64,000 nucleotides of DNA from Streptomyces sp. S4.7 (lineage in GTDB: Bacteria; Actinomycetota; Actinomycetes; Streptomycetales; Streptomycetaceae): positions 6,634,001-6,698,000 of the forward strand of contig NZ_CP048397.1 in assembly GCF_010384365.1 (NCBI RefSeq), written 5' to 3'. Below the pieces are notes generated by a model. That model was not told the DNA's origin and ran no database searches. It saw only the letters and a program-made list of their open reading frames with translations. Below, piece after piece: positions 33,780 through 42,323 of the stretch. The translations under genes were made by a program, and so were the position numbers. The first letter of the stretch is position 1. Each line of letters begins with the position of its first letter.

Positions 33780-36035
33780 TCAGACAGCGGGCGACGCGGG
33801 GCCCTGGGCGAGCGCCATCCGCTCCTGCTCCTCCGCGACGATCAGCCGCGCCAGCGACTGCTCCGAGATGTCGACCGCCTCGGGCGTGGACTCCGCGACC
33901 TCGCTGTGGCGGGCGTACGCGTCGAAGAGGCGCTTCTTGGTGCCGAGCAGCTGGAGCATGCGCTGGTCGACACTGTCCGCCGTCAGCAGCCGGTGGACCT
34001 GGACATGGCGGAGCTGGCCCATCCGGTGGGCACGTGCGACGGCCTGGGTCTCCAGCGTGGGCTTTACCTGCGGCTCGCACAGGATGACCACGGACGCCGC
34101 CTGCAAGTTGAGACCGGTCCCGCCCGACTGGATCTGGCTGAGCAGCACCGCGTGCCCGGGAGCGTCGGCGAAGCCGTCCACCAACTCCTGCCGCCGCGCC
34201 GCCGGCAGCCGGCCGGTGAGCGGACCGAAGACGGTGGGTGAGCCGGTTGCCGGGCCCGAGCCGGGCTTCGGGCCGAGTGTCTCCTCCGCCGCCGTCAGCA
34301 CATCGCGGAAGAAGGAGAAGACGACGACCTTCAGCCCGTTCGACGCCGCGTCGGCGACGAGTTCACGCAGCCGCCGGAGCTTGGCCGACGTGGCGGGGTC
34401 GGCGTACGCGGCACGGCGCATCGCCATGAAGTTCCCCGCCTCGACGGCCTGTCGGTAGGCGGCCCGCGCGGCCGGGCTGAACTCCTCCCACTCGTCCACC
34501 TGTTGCAGCTCGGGCAGCTCCGTGAGGACGTCCTGCTGGTTACGGCGCAAATACGCGGGCGCGACGGCCTTGCGGAAACCCTCCGAGCCGATGGTCGCGT
34601 CGTGGAACCGGATGCCGGGAAGGAGCGCCGGCTGGAGATGGCGCACCAGGCTGCGGAACTCGCCGACCCGGTTCTCCATGGGTGTCCCGGTCAGGAACAG
34701 GACGTGATCGGTCTGCGCGGCCCACCTGTTGACGGTACGCGAGCGCCGGGTCCCGGGATTCTTGACGTAGTGCGCCTCGTCCACGACGAGCATGCCGAGC
34801 GTCGAACCGCCGGGGACGGGGAGGGTGCCGAGGACGTCGTACGTGGTGACCGCGACGTCCCCGTGCCGGGTCCACTGCGCGAGCGCGACGGCGCGGTCCT
34901 GACCGTGCACCCGGTACGCGCGCAGCGTGCTGCGGGACTCGATCTCCCGGATCCAGTTGATGACCACGCTGGCCGGACAGACCACCAGGAAGTGCGTCCG
35001 GCCCTCCGCCTTGAGGTGGGCGAGGGCGGCGACGGCCTGGATGGTCTTGCCCAGCCCCATCTCGTCGCCCAGGATCACCCGGCGCTGGGCCAGCGCGAAC
35101 CGGGCTCCGAACGCCTGGTAACCGCGCAGCGACACCCGCCGATGGGTGTCGTCCAGCCGCTGCGCGCGGACCCGTTCGGAGATGTCGCCGGGCAGGAACC
35201 CCTCGGCGGCGTCCAGGTCCGGGGACAGCTCGGAGAGTTCGGCGAGCAGGACCAGATAGTCCGCGGGCCGCACCTGGAAGTCGAGCCACGCCTCGTCCGC
35301 CGGGGCGACGGGCCGCAGCAGATCCGTGGCCGCCTGCGCGAGGAGGAGCGGGACCTCGCTTTCGGCGGCGCCCGCGAGGAACGCGTCGACCGACTGGACG
35401 GCCCGATGGGCCTGTTGTCGGCGCCGCTTGCCGGTGAGCAGCATGCGCAGCCGGTCGCCGGCCGGGCGGGCGGGTGGCAGCAGCGGGGCGAGTTCGGCAT
35501 CGATCCGCTTCGCGGTGGCCACCGCGCGGGGGATGTCGGGACCGGCGTTCACCATCCGGTTCAACGCGACCACCAGCGCCGTGGAGTGGGGATCGGCGTC
35601 GGCGGCGTCGTCCGCGTCCAGGCGGACGACGACATGTTCCGCCATCGCCTCCGCGAGCCGGCGCGCGGCGACGATCGCCTGTCCGGCGCTCTGCGTGCCG
35701 ATGCCGGGGACGTGGCACAGCTCGTACGCCGAGGAGTCGAGCACCCTGCGTACGTTCGTGTACCCGGCCTGTTCGAGCGCGCCGAGCCGGAGCCTGCCCT
35801 CGGTGACATCGGCGAGCCGTGAGACGGGGACGCCCTCCAACTCCTGGCGGACCAGGGCGTCGCGCAGCGGAGTGATGGCCTTCAGGACCCCGTTCCGTAC
35901 GTCGGCGTGGTCGCCGGCCACCCGGCGCGCGGCGGCGAGGAGGCGGTCGGCGCGGTCGAGTACGGCGCGGGCACCGCTGCCCAGCGGCACCTGCACCCGG
36001 ACCGGCTTCGGCCCGGTCCCTGCCCCGTCGTCCAT
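33780..36035 (-). CDS. SNF2-family DEAD/DEAH-box helicase
   Basis: The product has 751 residues. A helix-hairpin-helix-like element (ELCHVPGIGTQSAGQAIVAAR) lies near residues 108-128. The SNF2 core has Walker A GDEMGLGKTIQ (~315-325), VVDEAHYVKNP (DEAH box, ~418-428), SQIQSGGTGLNLQAAS and RAHRMGQ (motif VI, ~695). The chosen ATG follows GAGAGG; 46 further in-frame residues upstream have no support. These enzymes use ATP to move on duplex DNA and remodel protein-DNA complexes. No nuclease or methylase neighbour suggests a defence system. Confidence 0.9.
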   Translation of the reverse strand: MDDGAGTGPKPVRVQVPLGSGARAVLDRADRLLAAARRVAGDHADVRNGVLKAITPLRDALVRQELEGVPVSRLADVTEGRLRLGALEQAGYTNVRRVLDSSAYELCHVPGIGTQSAGQAIVAARRLAEAMAEHVVVRLDADDAADADPHSTALVVALNRMVNAGPDIPRAVATAKRIDAELAPLLPPARPAGDRLRMLLTGKRRRQQAHRAVQSVDAFLAGAAESEVPLLLAQAATDLLRPVAPADEAWLDFQVRPADYLVLLAELSELSPDLDAAEGFLPGDISERVRAQRLDDTHRRVSLRGYQAFGARFALAQRRVILGDEMGLGKTIQAVAALAHLKAEGRTHFLVVCPASVVINWIREIESRSTLRAYRVHGQDRAVALAQWTRHGDVAVTTYDVLGTLPVPGGSTLGMLVVDEAHYVKNPGTRRSRTVNRWAAQTDHVLFLTGTPMENRVGEFRSLVRHLQPALLPGIRFHDATIGSEGFRKAVAPAYLRRNQQDVLTELPELQQVDEWEEFSPAARAAYRQAVEAGNFMAMRRAAYADPATSAKLRRLRELVADAASNGLKVVVFSFFRDVLTAAEETLGPKPGSGPATGSPTVFGPLTGRLPAARRQELVDGFADAPGHAVLLSQIQSGGTGLNLQAASVVILCEPQVKPTLETQAVARAHRMGQLRHVQVHRLLTADSVDQRMLQLLGTKKRLFDAYARHSEVAESTPEAVDISEQSLARLIVAEEQERMALAQGPASPAV

Positions 36036-36138
36036 GACGCCTCTCGTGGTCCACCACATCCGGTCGAGCGACATGATTCCACGGGGGTACGACATCGCCG
36101 GGCGGCCGAATCCGGCGCGCCCGGCGAATCGTTGTGGA

Positions 36139-37269
36139 TTACGCGGCCATGGTCCAGCGCTGGCCCGCGTCACCCGTGCAGGTGCGCAGCTCCAGCTTCG
36201 TACCGTTCGCCGTACCGCCCGCCGCGGGCGTCAGGCACTTGCCGGAGGCGACGCCGACGACGGAGCCGTCGGCGTTGACGCGCCACTGCTGATTGGCCGT
36301 GCCGCGGCAGTCCCAGATGATGACGGGCGTGCCGTCGGCCGTGGCGGCGCCGCGCGCGTCCAGGCAGCGGTCGCCGTACACGCGCAGTTCGTCGGTGGCC
36401 GTGCGGGCCCACCGCTGGTTCGTCCCGCGGTGGCAGTCGTGGACGATCGTCCGCGCGCCCGTCGTCGTCACGGCGCCCTCGACGTCGAGGCAGCGGCCCG
36501 ATCCCGCGTTGACGAGTGCGCCCCGACCGGGCGCGTCGAGCGGTACGAGACTTGCGGGCACCGAGCGCAGCGCGTTGTACCAGACGGTCGCCATCTTGGC
36601 GTAGCCCGCGGCGTTGGGGTGGACGCCGTCGGCGAGGTCGGCGACCGTCAATGCCTTGTGCATGTCAACCAGGTGGACGTGCGGGCCCTTGCCGCTGACG
36701 ATGCCGGGCAGCGCCGCGTTGAACGTCTTGACCCGGGCCTCCAGGTCGGGGCTCGACTCCGGGGTGATGGTCGCCACGAACAGCTCGATCCGCGGCTTCT
36801 GTTGGAGGATCCGGTCGATGAGGTCGGAGAGCCGGGCCGGGGCGTTCGCCAGGTCGTAGTTCTGGTTCACGTCGTTCGTACCGATCTGGAGCGTGATCGT
36901 GCGCGGGTCACTGGCGGCGAGCCAGCCGTCGATGTTCGAACGGAGCTGGTCGATGCGCCAGCCCGAGTGACCCTGGTGGTCGTGGTCGCCCAGCTCCGGC
37001 GGGCCGTTGAACTGCGAGCCGACGAAGTCGACCGTGTAGCCGCCGCCGGCGAGGTGCTGCCAGAGGTTGATCCGGTAGCCGCCGGGGATGTTGTGCCCGT
37101 GGGTGATCGAGTCGCCGAGAGGCATGATCCTGACCCCGCCGTTGGACTCGGCGGGTGCGGCCGGAGCGGCGGTCGCGGCGAACTGGGTGAGCGTCAGCAG
37201 GGCCGCCGTCATGGCGAACACCAGGAGACTGAGGAGAGCTTGCGCACGGCGTGAGGCGTTTCTTCGCAA
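36139..37269 (-). CDS. Secreted SGNH/GDSL hydrolase with C-terminal ricin-type lectin domain
   Basis: The product has 376 residues. The TTG start at 37269 is 6 nt after GAGGGAAGG and gives LRRNASRRAQALLSLL, a signal peptide that ends near ATAAPAAPA. The SGNH domain covers ~48-245, with block I PLGDSITHG (Ser), block III QIGTNDV and block V DGVHPNAAGY (Asp, His). The ricin B-like beta-trefoil covers ~255-376 with three QxW repeats (TNQRW, ANQQW, AGQRW). It is likely an extracellular esterase that deacetylates a polysaccharide bound by the lectin. A TTGCGCAA palindrome lies upstream at 37413-37420. Confidence 0.9.
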   Translation of the reverse strand: MRRNASRRAQALLSLLVFAMTAALLTLTQFAATAAPAAPAESNGGVRIMPLGDSITHGHNIPGGYRINLWQHLAGGGYTVDFVGSQFNGPPELGDHDHQGHSGWRIDQLRSNIDGWLAASDPRTITLQIGTNDVNQNYDLANAPARLSDLIDRILQQKPRIELFVATITPESSPDLEARVKTFNAALPGIVSGKGPHVHLVDMHKALTVADLADGVHPNAAGYAKMATVWYNALRSVPASLVPLDAPGRGALVNAGSGRCLDVEGAVTTTGARTIVHDCHRGTNQRWARTATDELRVYGDRCLDARGAATADGTPVIIWDCRGTANQQWRVNADGSVVGVASGKCLTPAAGGTANGTKLELRTCTGDAGQRWTMAA

Positions 37270-37511
37270 GGCGGGGCCTTCCCTCTGGGCCGCCGGGGAA
37301 TGGGGGGGGTGCGCGTGGTGCGTCCGGTGGTGCGTCCGCGCGTGGAGAGAGGTGCGGGGGGTGAGTGGCGGCCATGTTGTAGATACCACCGGTCGATCCC
37401 TTCGGCGAGGGATTGCGCAACGGTGTTGGCAAATTGGCGTCGTTCCGGCCAACGGCCGATGACCTTCCGGCCGGGAACGAACGTAAAGGGCCGGAGAGCG
37501 GACGGCCGCGA

Positions 37512-38807
37512 TCAGTCCTCGAACAGCAGCCGGCGCAGAAAGTTGTTGATGAACTTGCCCGCCGGATCCAGGGAGCCGCGCAGCGCAAGGAAGTCCGTCA
37601 TGTGCGCGTAGCGACCGCGCAGTTCCGCGGGCGCCGTCGTGAACACCTTGCCCCAGTGCGGCCGTGCGTCGAGACCCTCCAGCGCCGCCTCCAGACGCCT
37701 GATCACCGGCACCACGGCGGCGGTGTCCTTGATCCAGGTGAAGTGCAGTGCGACGGTGTCCCGCCCTTCGGCCGGGCTCAGCCACAGCCCGTCGGCCGCC
37801 ACGGTGCGCACCTCACAGACCTGGAGCACCGGGGCCATCACCGTCCCCAGCGCGGCCACCGCCCGCAGCGCCGCGACGCCGTGGTGGCGGGGGACCAGAT
37901 ACTCGGACTGGAGCTCCGAACCGTTGCTGGGGGTGAACTCGGCGCGGAAATGCGGCAGTCGGGCGTGCCACGGCCCCGGCACCCCGTGCTGCTCGGTGCA
38001 GTGCGTCGCGGGCATCCCGGGCACGGGGTGCATGGCCTCGCCCGCCCGCGCGGCCCACGGGAAGTCCGGTTCCTGCGAGTCCGGAGCGGCACCGGCGAGC
38101 CGCTTCAGCCAGACCTGACCGAAGCGCGGGGCCCGCCAGTCGGTGAACAGGCTCACGCTGTACGCCGCCGAGGTGATCGCGTCGAAGTGCTCCTCCAGCA
38201 CGGCGAGCGGCAGCCCGGTACGGACGGACTGCCGCATCTCGAAGGCCGGGACCAGGTCCAGGGTGAGTGAGGTGACCACGCCGAGGGCGCCGAGCGCCAC
38301 GACACAGCCGGCGAAGCGCTCGCCGTCCTTCTCGCGGTCCAGCGTCAGCGAGTCACCGTCCGCCGTGAGCAGTTCCACGGCCCGTACGGCGGTCGCGAGC
38401 GACCCGGAGCCGTCACCGGAACCGTGCGTACCGGTGGCGACCGACCCGGCCACCGAGATGTGCGGCAGGGACGCCATGTTGTGCAGGGCGAGCCCCCGGG
38501 CGTGCACCTTCCGGGCGAGTTCGGCGTACCGTACGCCGCCCCCGACCCGGACCGTACCGGCCACCGTGTCGATGTCGACCGTCCGGGGCAGCCCGGCGAG
38601 CGAGACCAGGGCGCCGTCGGTGTCCGCGATGCGGTTGAAGGAGTGCCCGCTGCCCAGGGCCCGTACGCGGGGGCTGCCCGCGACGATCGCGCGCAGCGCG
38701 TCGAGCGTGCCCGGCCGGTGCACCCGGTCGGCCGAGAAGACGATGTTCCCGGCCCAGTTGGACCCCGCGCCGCCGGCCGCCGCCCCGCCGGCCACTGCCT
38801 CCGTCAA
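37512..38807 (-). CDS. aldO: Alditol oxidase (AldO type, FAD-dependent)
   Basis: The product has 431 residues and closely matches my memory of the Streptomyces AldO sequence. RALGSGHSFNRIADT (~49-63) includes the His that binds FAD covalently. LPHISVAGSVATGTHGSG is the FAD-binding segment. CEVRTVAAD and HWGKVF carry the catalytic Glu and Lys known from AldO. It oxidises alditols such as xylitol or sorbitol at C1 to the aldose with release of hydrogen peroxide, in the cytosol. The TTG start follows AGAGGG; no better start is visible. Confidence 0.9.
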   Translation of the reverse strand: MTEAVAGGAAAGGAGSNWAGNIVFSADRVHRPGTLDALRAIVAGSPRVRALGSGHSFNRIADTDGALVSLAGLPRTVDIDTVAGTVRVGGGVRYAELARKVHARGLALHNMASLPHISVAGSVATGTHGSGDGSGSLATAVRAVELLTADGDSLTLDREKDGERFAGCVVALGALGVVTSLTLDLVPAFEMRQSVRTGLPLAVLEEHFDAITSAAYSVSLFTDWRAPRFGQVWLKRLAGAAPDSQEPDFPWAARAGEAMHPVPGMPATHCTEQHGVPGPWHARLPHFRAEFTPSNGSELQSEYLVPRHHGVAALRAVAALGTVMAPVLQVCEVRTVAADGLWLSPAEGRDTVALHFTWIKDTAAVVPVIRRLEAALEGLDARPHWGKVFTTAPAELRGRYAHMTDFLALRGSLDPAGKFINNFLRRLLFED

Positions 38808-38910
38808 CTGTCCGCCCTCTTCCGGTCCCGGCCCGCTCCGAGCTTGGAGTATGCGCCGATGGTGCGATGATCTCCAACAGTTCTCGGTCCCCGGCGCACG
38901 GCGTCCGCGC

Positions 38911-39346
38911 TCACGGCCGGCTGACCGCGCGTGTCACACCGGCGATGATCGTCGTGGCCAGGATCCACCCGGTGATGATCAGGACGTACGACAGCCCCTG
39001 GTGCCGGCCCCCCTCCGGGGTGAAGGCCCGCTCCTGGCGGAAGTCGATGATCGGCAGCAGCAGATCGAGACTGTAGAAGACCGGGCTGAAGTCGGGGGAC
39101 TCGTCGGCCTTCAAAGCGCGCGGACGGCGCACGGCGTACGCGGCCGAGGCCACGGCCGGCAGCGACAGCATCCAGGTCACGGCGCGCATGGGCCGGAATC
39201 CGTAGCCGACCGTGACGTCCTGGACATGGCCCCACAGCCGCGCGTACCAGGCCAGTCCCCGGCGCTGCCGGCGCTGCTTCGCGAGCTGTACGGTGCGGGC
39301 CGCCGCGTCGTCGCCGATCCCGCGGTACGAGGCGGTGGCCGCTGAC
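38911..39346 (-). pseudogene. C-terminal remnant of a membrane protein gene
   Basis: The frame reads YRGIGDDAAARTVQLAKQ, then QDVTVGYGFRPMRAVTW, two or more hydrophobic segments, SPVFYSLDLLLPIIDFRQ and GLSYVLIITGWILATTIIAG to a TGA at 38911. I recognise this tail from longer Streptomyces membrane proteins (pentapeptide-repeat or membrane-associated oxidoreductase annotation). Upstream, beyond ~39346, the frame runs into the ABC exporter gene on the same strand, so the N-terminal portion is lost. It is probably a relic at the border of the peptide-export locus. Confidence 0.65.
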
Positions 39347-42322
39347 TCACGCGAGCTGACGGCGGACCAGTTCGTGCAGCCTGCCGCCCGCGTCCGCCAA
39401 CAGGGCCGCCGGCGGGCCCTGTTCGACGATCCGGCCCGCTTCCATGACCAGCACACGGTCCGCGTCGAGCACCGTGGAGAGCCGGTGGGCGATGACCAGG
39501 CGGCCCGCGTTCAGGTTGCGGGTGCTCTCGATCACGATGCGCTGGGTCTCGTTGTCCAGCGCGCTGGTGGCCTCGTCCAGGAAGAGCAGCCGCGGGCGCC
39601 GGACCAGCGCCTGGGCGATCATCAGCCGCTGACGCTGGCCCCCGGAGATGGCGCCGCCTCCCGCGATCATGGTGTGCACCCCCATCGGCATCCGCTTGAT
39701 GTCCTCCGCGAGCCCCGCCATCCCGACGGCCTCCCACACCTCCTCCTGCGAGAACGTCTCGGCGCCGCAGACGCAGTCCCAGATGGAGCCGGTGAGCGGC
39801 TGCGCGTTCTGCAGGACGACACCGCACTGGCGCCGCACGGCCGCGCGGTCGAGCGCGGCCAGGTCCTGGCCGTCGTAGAGCACGCTGCCGGTGACCGGCC
39901 GGTCGAAGCCGATCAGCAGCCGCAGCAGTGTCGACTTGCCGCAGCCGCTCGGGCCGACGACCGCCACGAACTCACCCGGTTCCATCCGCAGCGACACGTC
40001 GTCGAGCACCAGCGGCCCGTCGTCGGAGTAGCGGAAGGAGAGCTTGCGGGCCTCGATCGCACCGGTCAGTACTCCGGGCTGGGCCCCCGTGTCGCCGACC
40101 TCGGGCGCCTCGTCCAGGACCGGCTTGATCTGCTCGAACATGGGCAGCGCCGCGGCGACCGACACCAGCGCGCCGGTCAGCTGGGTGACGGAGGTCAGCA
40201 GCATGGTCACGGCGGTGTTGAACGTCAGGAACTCACCCGCCGACATCGTGCCCCGGGCCGGTCCGGCCAGCAGCATGAACATCGCGAGGGAGCAGAACGG
40301 CAGATAGACCGCGTCCAGCACCGTCGTCAGGTTCTTGATCCGGCCCGCCCGCTGCTGGAGTTCGCGCGAGCGGGCGAAACCGCGCGCCCACGCCGCGTAC
40401 GCGAAGCCCTCGGCGGCGGCGACCCGCAGCTTCGGGAGCCCGCGCAAGGTCTGGAACGCCTGGTTGTTGAGCTTGTTGCCGAGTTCGACCAACTGCCGTT
40501 GCCAGCGCAGCTGCCACAGCCCCATCCCGAGGAACACGGCCGCGATGACGGCCAGCATCCCCATCGCCGCCAGCGCGAGCGGAACACTGTGCGCGAACAG
40601 CAGCACGAGGCTCATCGCACCGACCGCCGCCGACTGCACGATCACCGGGCCGACGCCCGACAGCACCCGGCGGATGCCGCTGACGCCCATCGCCGCGCTG
40701 GCCAGCTCACCGGTGGAGCGTTCGGCGAAGAACGCCGTCGGCAGCCGCAACAACCGGTCCCACACGGCGGGTTGCAGCGAGCTCTCGATACGGCCCTCCA
40801 TCCGCAGGATGGTCAGGCTCTGCATCAGCATGAAGGAGGCCGACACGATGCCGGTGATCATGACGGCGAGTGACACCTGCACGATCGGACCGGTCTGCGC
40901 GCTCGGTACGTAGTCGCCCAGCACCCGCCCCGTGGCGATCGGCACCAGCGCGCCGAGCCCCACGGTGACGAGCGTGGTCAGCAGGAGGTTGCGCAGGTCG
41001 GTCCGGTTGCCGCGCAGCCCGAAGCGCAGCAACCGCCAAGGCGTCAGGGGCTCTTCGGGCAGCGGGCGGTAGAACATCACGGCGCGCGGCTCGAAGTCGT
41101 CGGCGTTCCGCTCGCCCACACGCAGCCGCGCCCCGGTGGCCGGGTTGACCGCCTCGTAACGGCCGCGCCGCCACAGCAGCGCCACCGGGGCGCCGGACTT
41201 GGCCCGGTGGCCGACCAACGGTCCGGAGTCGGTCCGCCACCAGTGGGCGTCGAGCCGGACGGCGCGGGTACGGACCCGGGAGGCGATCGCGATCCGCTCG
41301 ACCGGTTCGACACGGTCGTCGAGCGGGGTACCCGCGCCACGGGAGTGGTCGGAGAGGGCGATACCGGAGGCCGCGGCGACCAGACGGCAGACGGCGAACG
41401 TGGCGTCGCGGGCGGCGTCGTCCGTCACCGCGTCGGCCGTGCCCCCGGCGCGGCCCGTGCCGCCGGTCCCTGCCCCCGGGCGGCCGATGGACGCCACCAG
41501 CGCCTCGTCCGCGCGTGCCCGGACCGCTTCCCCGGCCTTGATACCGGCGGCGGTGCGGTCCTCGTGCGCGCGCTCCTGCCGCTCGATCCAGTGGTCCACG
41601 GCCGACAGCAGCCGGTGCTGCTGATTGACCATCCGCTGCCACATGGCCCCGTCGACCAGCAGGTCACCCGCCGCGTCCGCGCTGTACGAGGCGCCGTACC
41701 GCACACTGCCGGGGGACACCGGCATCCACAGCACGTCGTCGTCGGACACGGCGCCGTCGGCGTGCGGGCGGGTGTCGAGCGGGGTCTGGAAGAGCGCGCC
41801 GAGCCCGCGGGCGGCGCCGAGGGCGAAGGCGTGCTCCAGGGGCGTCGGGACCGGGGGAGAGGGCGGCGAGGTGTGGTCGCTGCCGTACGGGTCGCCGTAC
41901 GCGTCCCCGTACTGGGGCGAGTAAGGATCCGGGTACGCGGGCGCGTACAGCTCCCGCAACGCGATCCGCCGCAGCGCACAGTCCTGCGAAGGCCTGCTCA
42001 GCAAGGTGTGCCGGGGGCCCTCGACCGGACCGAGGAGCAGCGTTCCCGCTTCGAGGCGGCCGAGGAAGTGCCACTGGCCGCGCTGCGCGGCGTCGACGGC
42101 GAACAGGTCGAGCGCGCCCCAGACGACGAGCCACAGCACATGCGGGCCCTCCAGCGGCACGTTGCGCAGACCGGCGCAGTCGACCGGGGTACCGAGCGCG
42201 CCGAGGGCGTGGACGACCGGATCCATGCCGGGCGCCGGGCCCGCCGCCGTCCCACCGGTGGCTCCGGCCGTCGCGTCGCCCGCCGTCCCGGGGCCGGCCG
42301 GTGGTGGCTGCGTGGAGGCCAC
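39347..42322 (-). CDS. NHLM-type bacteriocin export ABC transporter without peptidase domain (second ABC protein)
   Basis: The product has 991 residues. An unusual N-terminal ~430 residues contain no C39 peptidase but a Tyr/Pro-rich stretch (YAPAYPDPYSPQYGDAYG). A six-helix exporter domain covers ~440-730. The ATPase (~760-985) has Walker A GPSGCGKST, signature ISGGQRQR and Walker B LLFLDEAT. This layout matches the second ABC protein of NHLM peptide-export systems. The GTG (VASTQPPPAG) follows AAGGAG at 7 nt and overlaps the preceding stop. It probably works with the peptidase-containing exporter encoded just upstream. Confidence 0.88.
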   Translation of the reverse strand: MASTQPPPAGPGTAGDATAGATGGTAAGPAPGMDPVVHALGALGTPVDCAGLRNVPLEGPHVLWLVVWGALDLFAVDAAQRGQWHFLGRLEAGTLLLGPVEGPRHTLLSRPSQDCALRRIALRELYAPAYPDPYSPQYGDAYGDPYGSDHTSPPSPPVPTPLEHAFALGAARGLGALFQTPLDTRPHADGAVSDDDVLWMPVSPGSVRYGASYSADAAGDLLVDGAMWQRMVNQQHRLLSAVDHWIERQERAHEDRTAAGIKAGEAVRARADEALVASIGRPGAGTGGTGRAGGTADAVTDDAARDATFAVCRLVAAASGIALSDHSRGAGTPLDDRVEPVERIAIASRVRTRAVRLDAHWWRTDSGPLVGHRAKSGAPVALLWRRGRYEAVNPATGARLRVGERNADDFEPRAVMFYRPLPEEPLTPWRLLRFGLRGNRTDLRNLLLTTLVTVGLGALVPIATGRVLGDYVPSAQTGPIVQVSLAVMITGIVSASFMLMQSLTILRMEGRIESSLQPAVWDRLLRLPTAFFAERSTGELASAAMGVSGIRRVLSGVGPVIVQSAAVGAMSLVLLFAHSVPLALAAMGMLAVIAAVFLGMGLWQLRWQRQLVELGNKLNNQAFQTLRGLPKLRVAAAEGFAYAAWARGFARSRELQQRAGRIKNLTTVLDAVYLPFCSLAMFMLLAGPARGTMSAGEFLTFNTAVTMLLTSVTQLTGALVSVAAALPMFEQIKPVLDEAPEVGDTGAQPGVLTGAIEARKLSFRYSDDGPLVLDDVSLRMEPGEFVAVVGPSGCGKSTLLRLLIGFDRPVTGSVLYDGQDLAALDRAAVRRQCGVVLQNAQPLTGSIWDCVCGAETFSQEEVWEAVGMAGLAEDIKRMPMGVHTMIAGGGAISGGQRQRLMIAQALVRRPRLLFLDEATSALDNETQRIVIESTRNLNAGRLVIAHRLSTVLDADRVLVMEAGRIVEQGPPAALLADAGGRLHELVRRQLA

Positions 42323-42323
42323 G

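Noticed and set aside
33780..36035. SNF2 helicase as part of a phage-defence system
   Set aside because: No methylase, nuclease or phospholipase-D-type gene is adjacent; neighbours are an SGNH hydrolase and a decayed secreted-protein gene.
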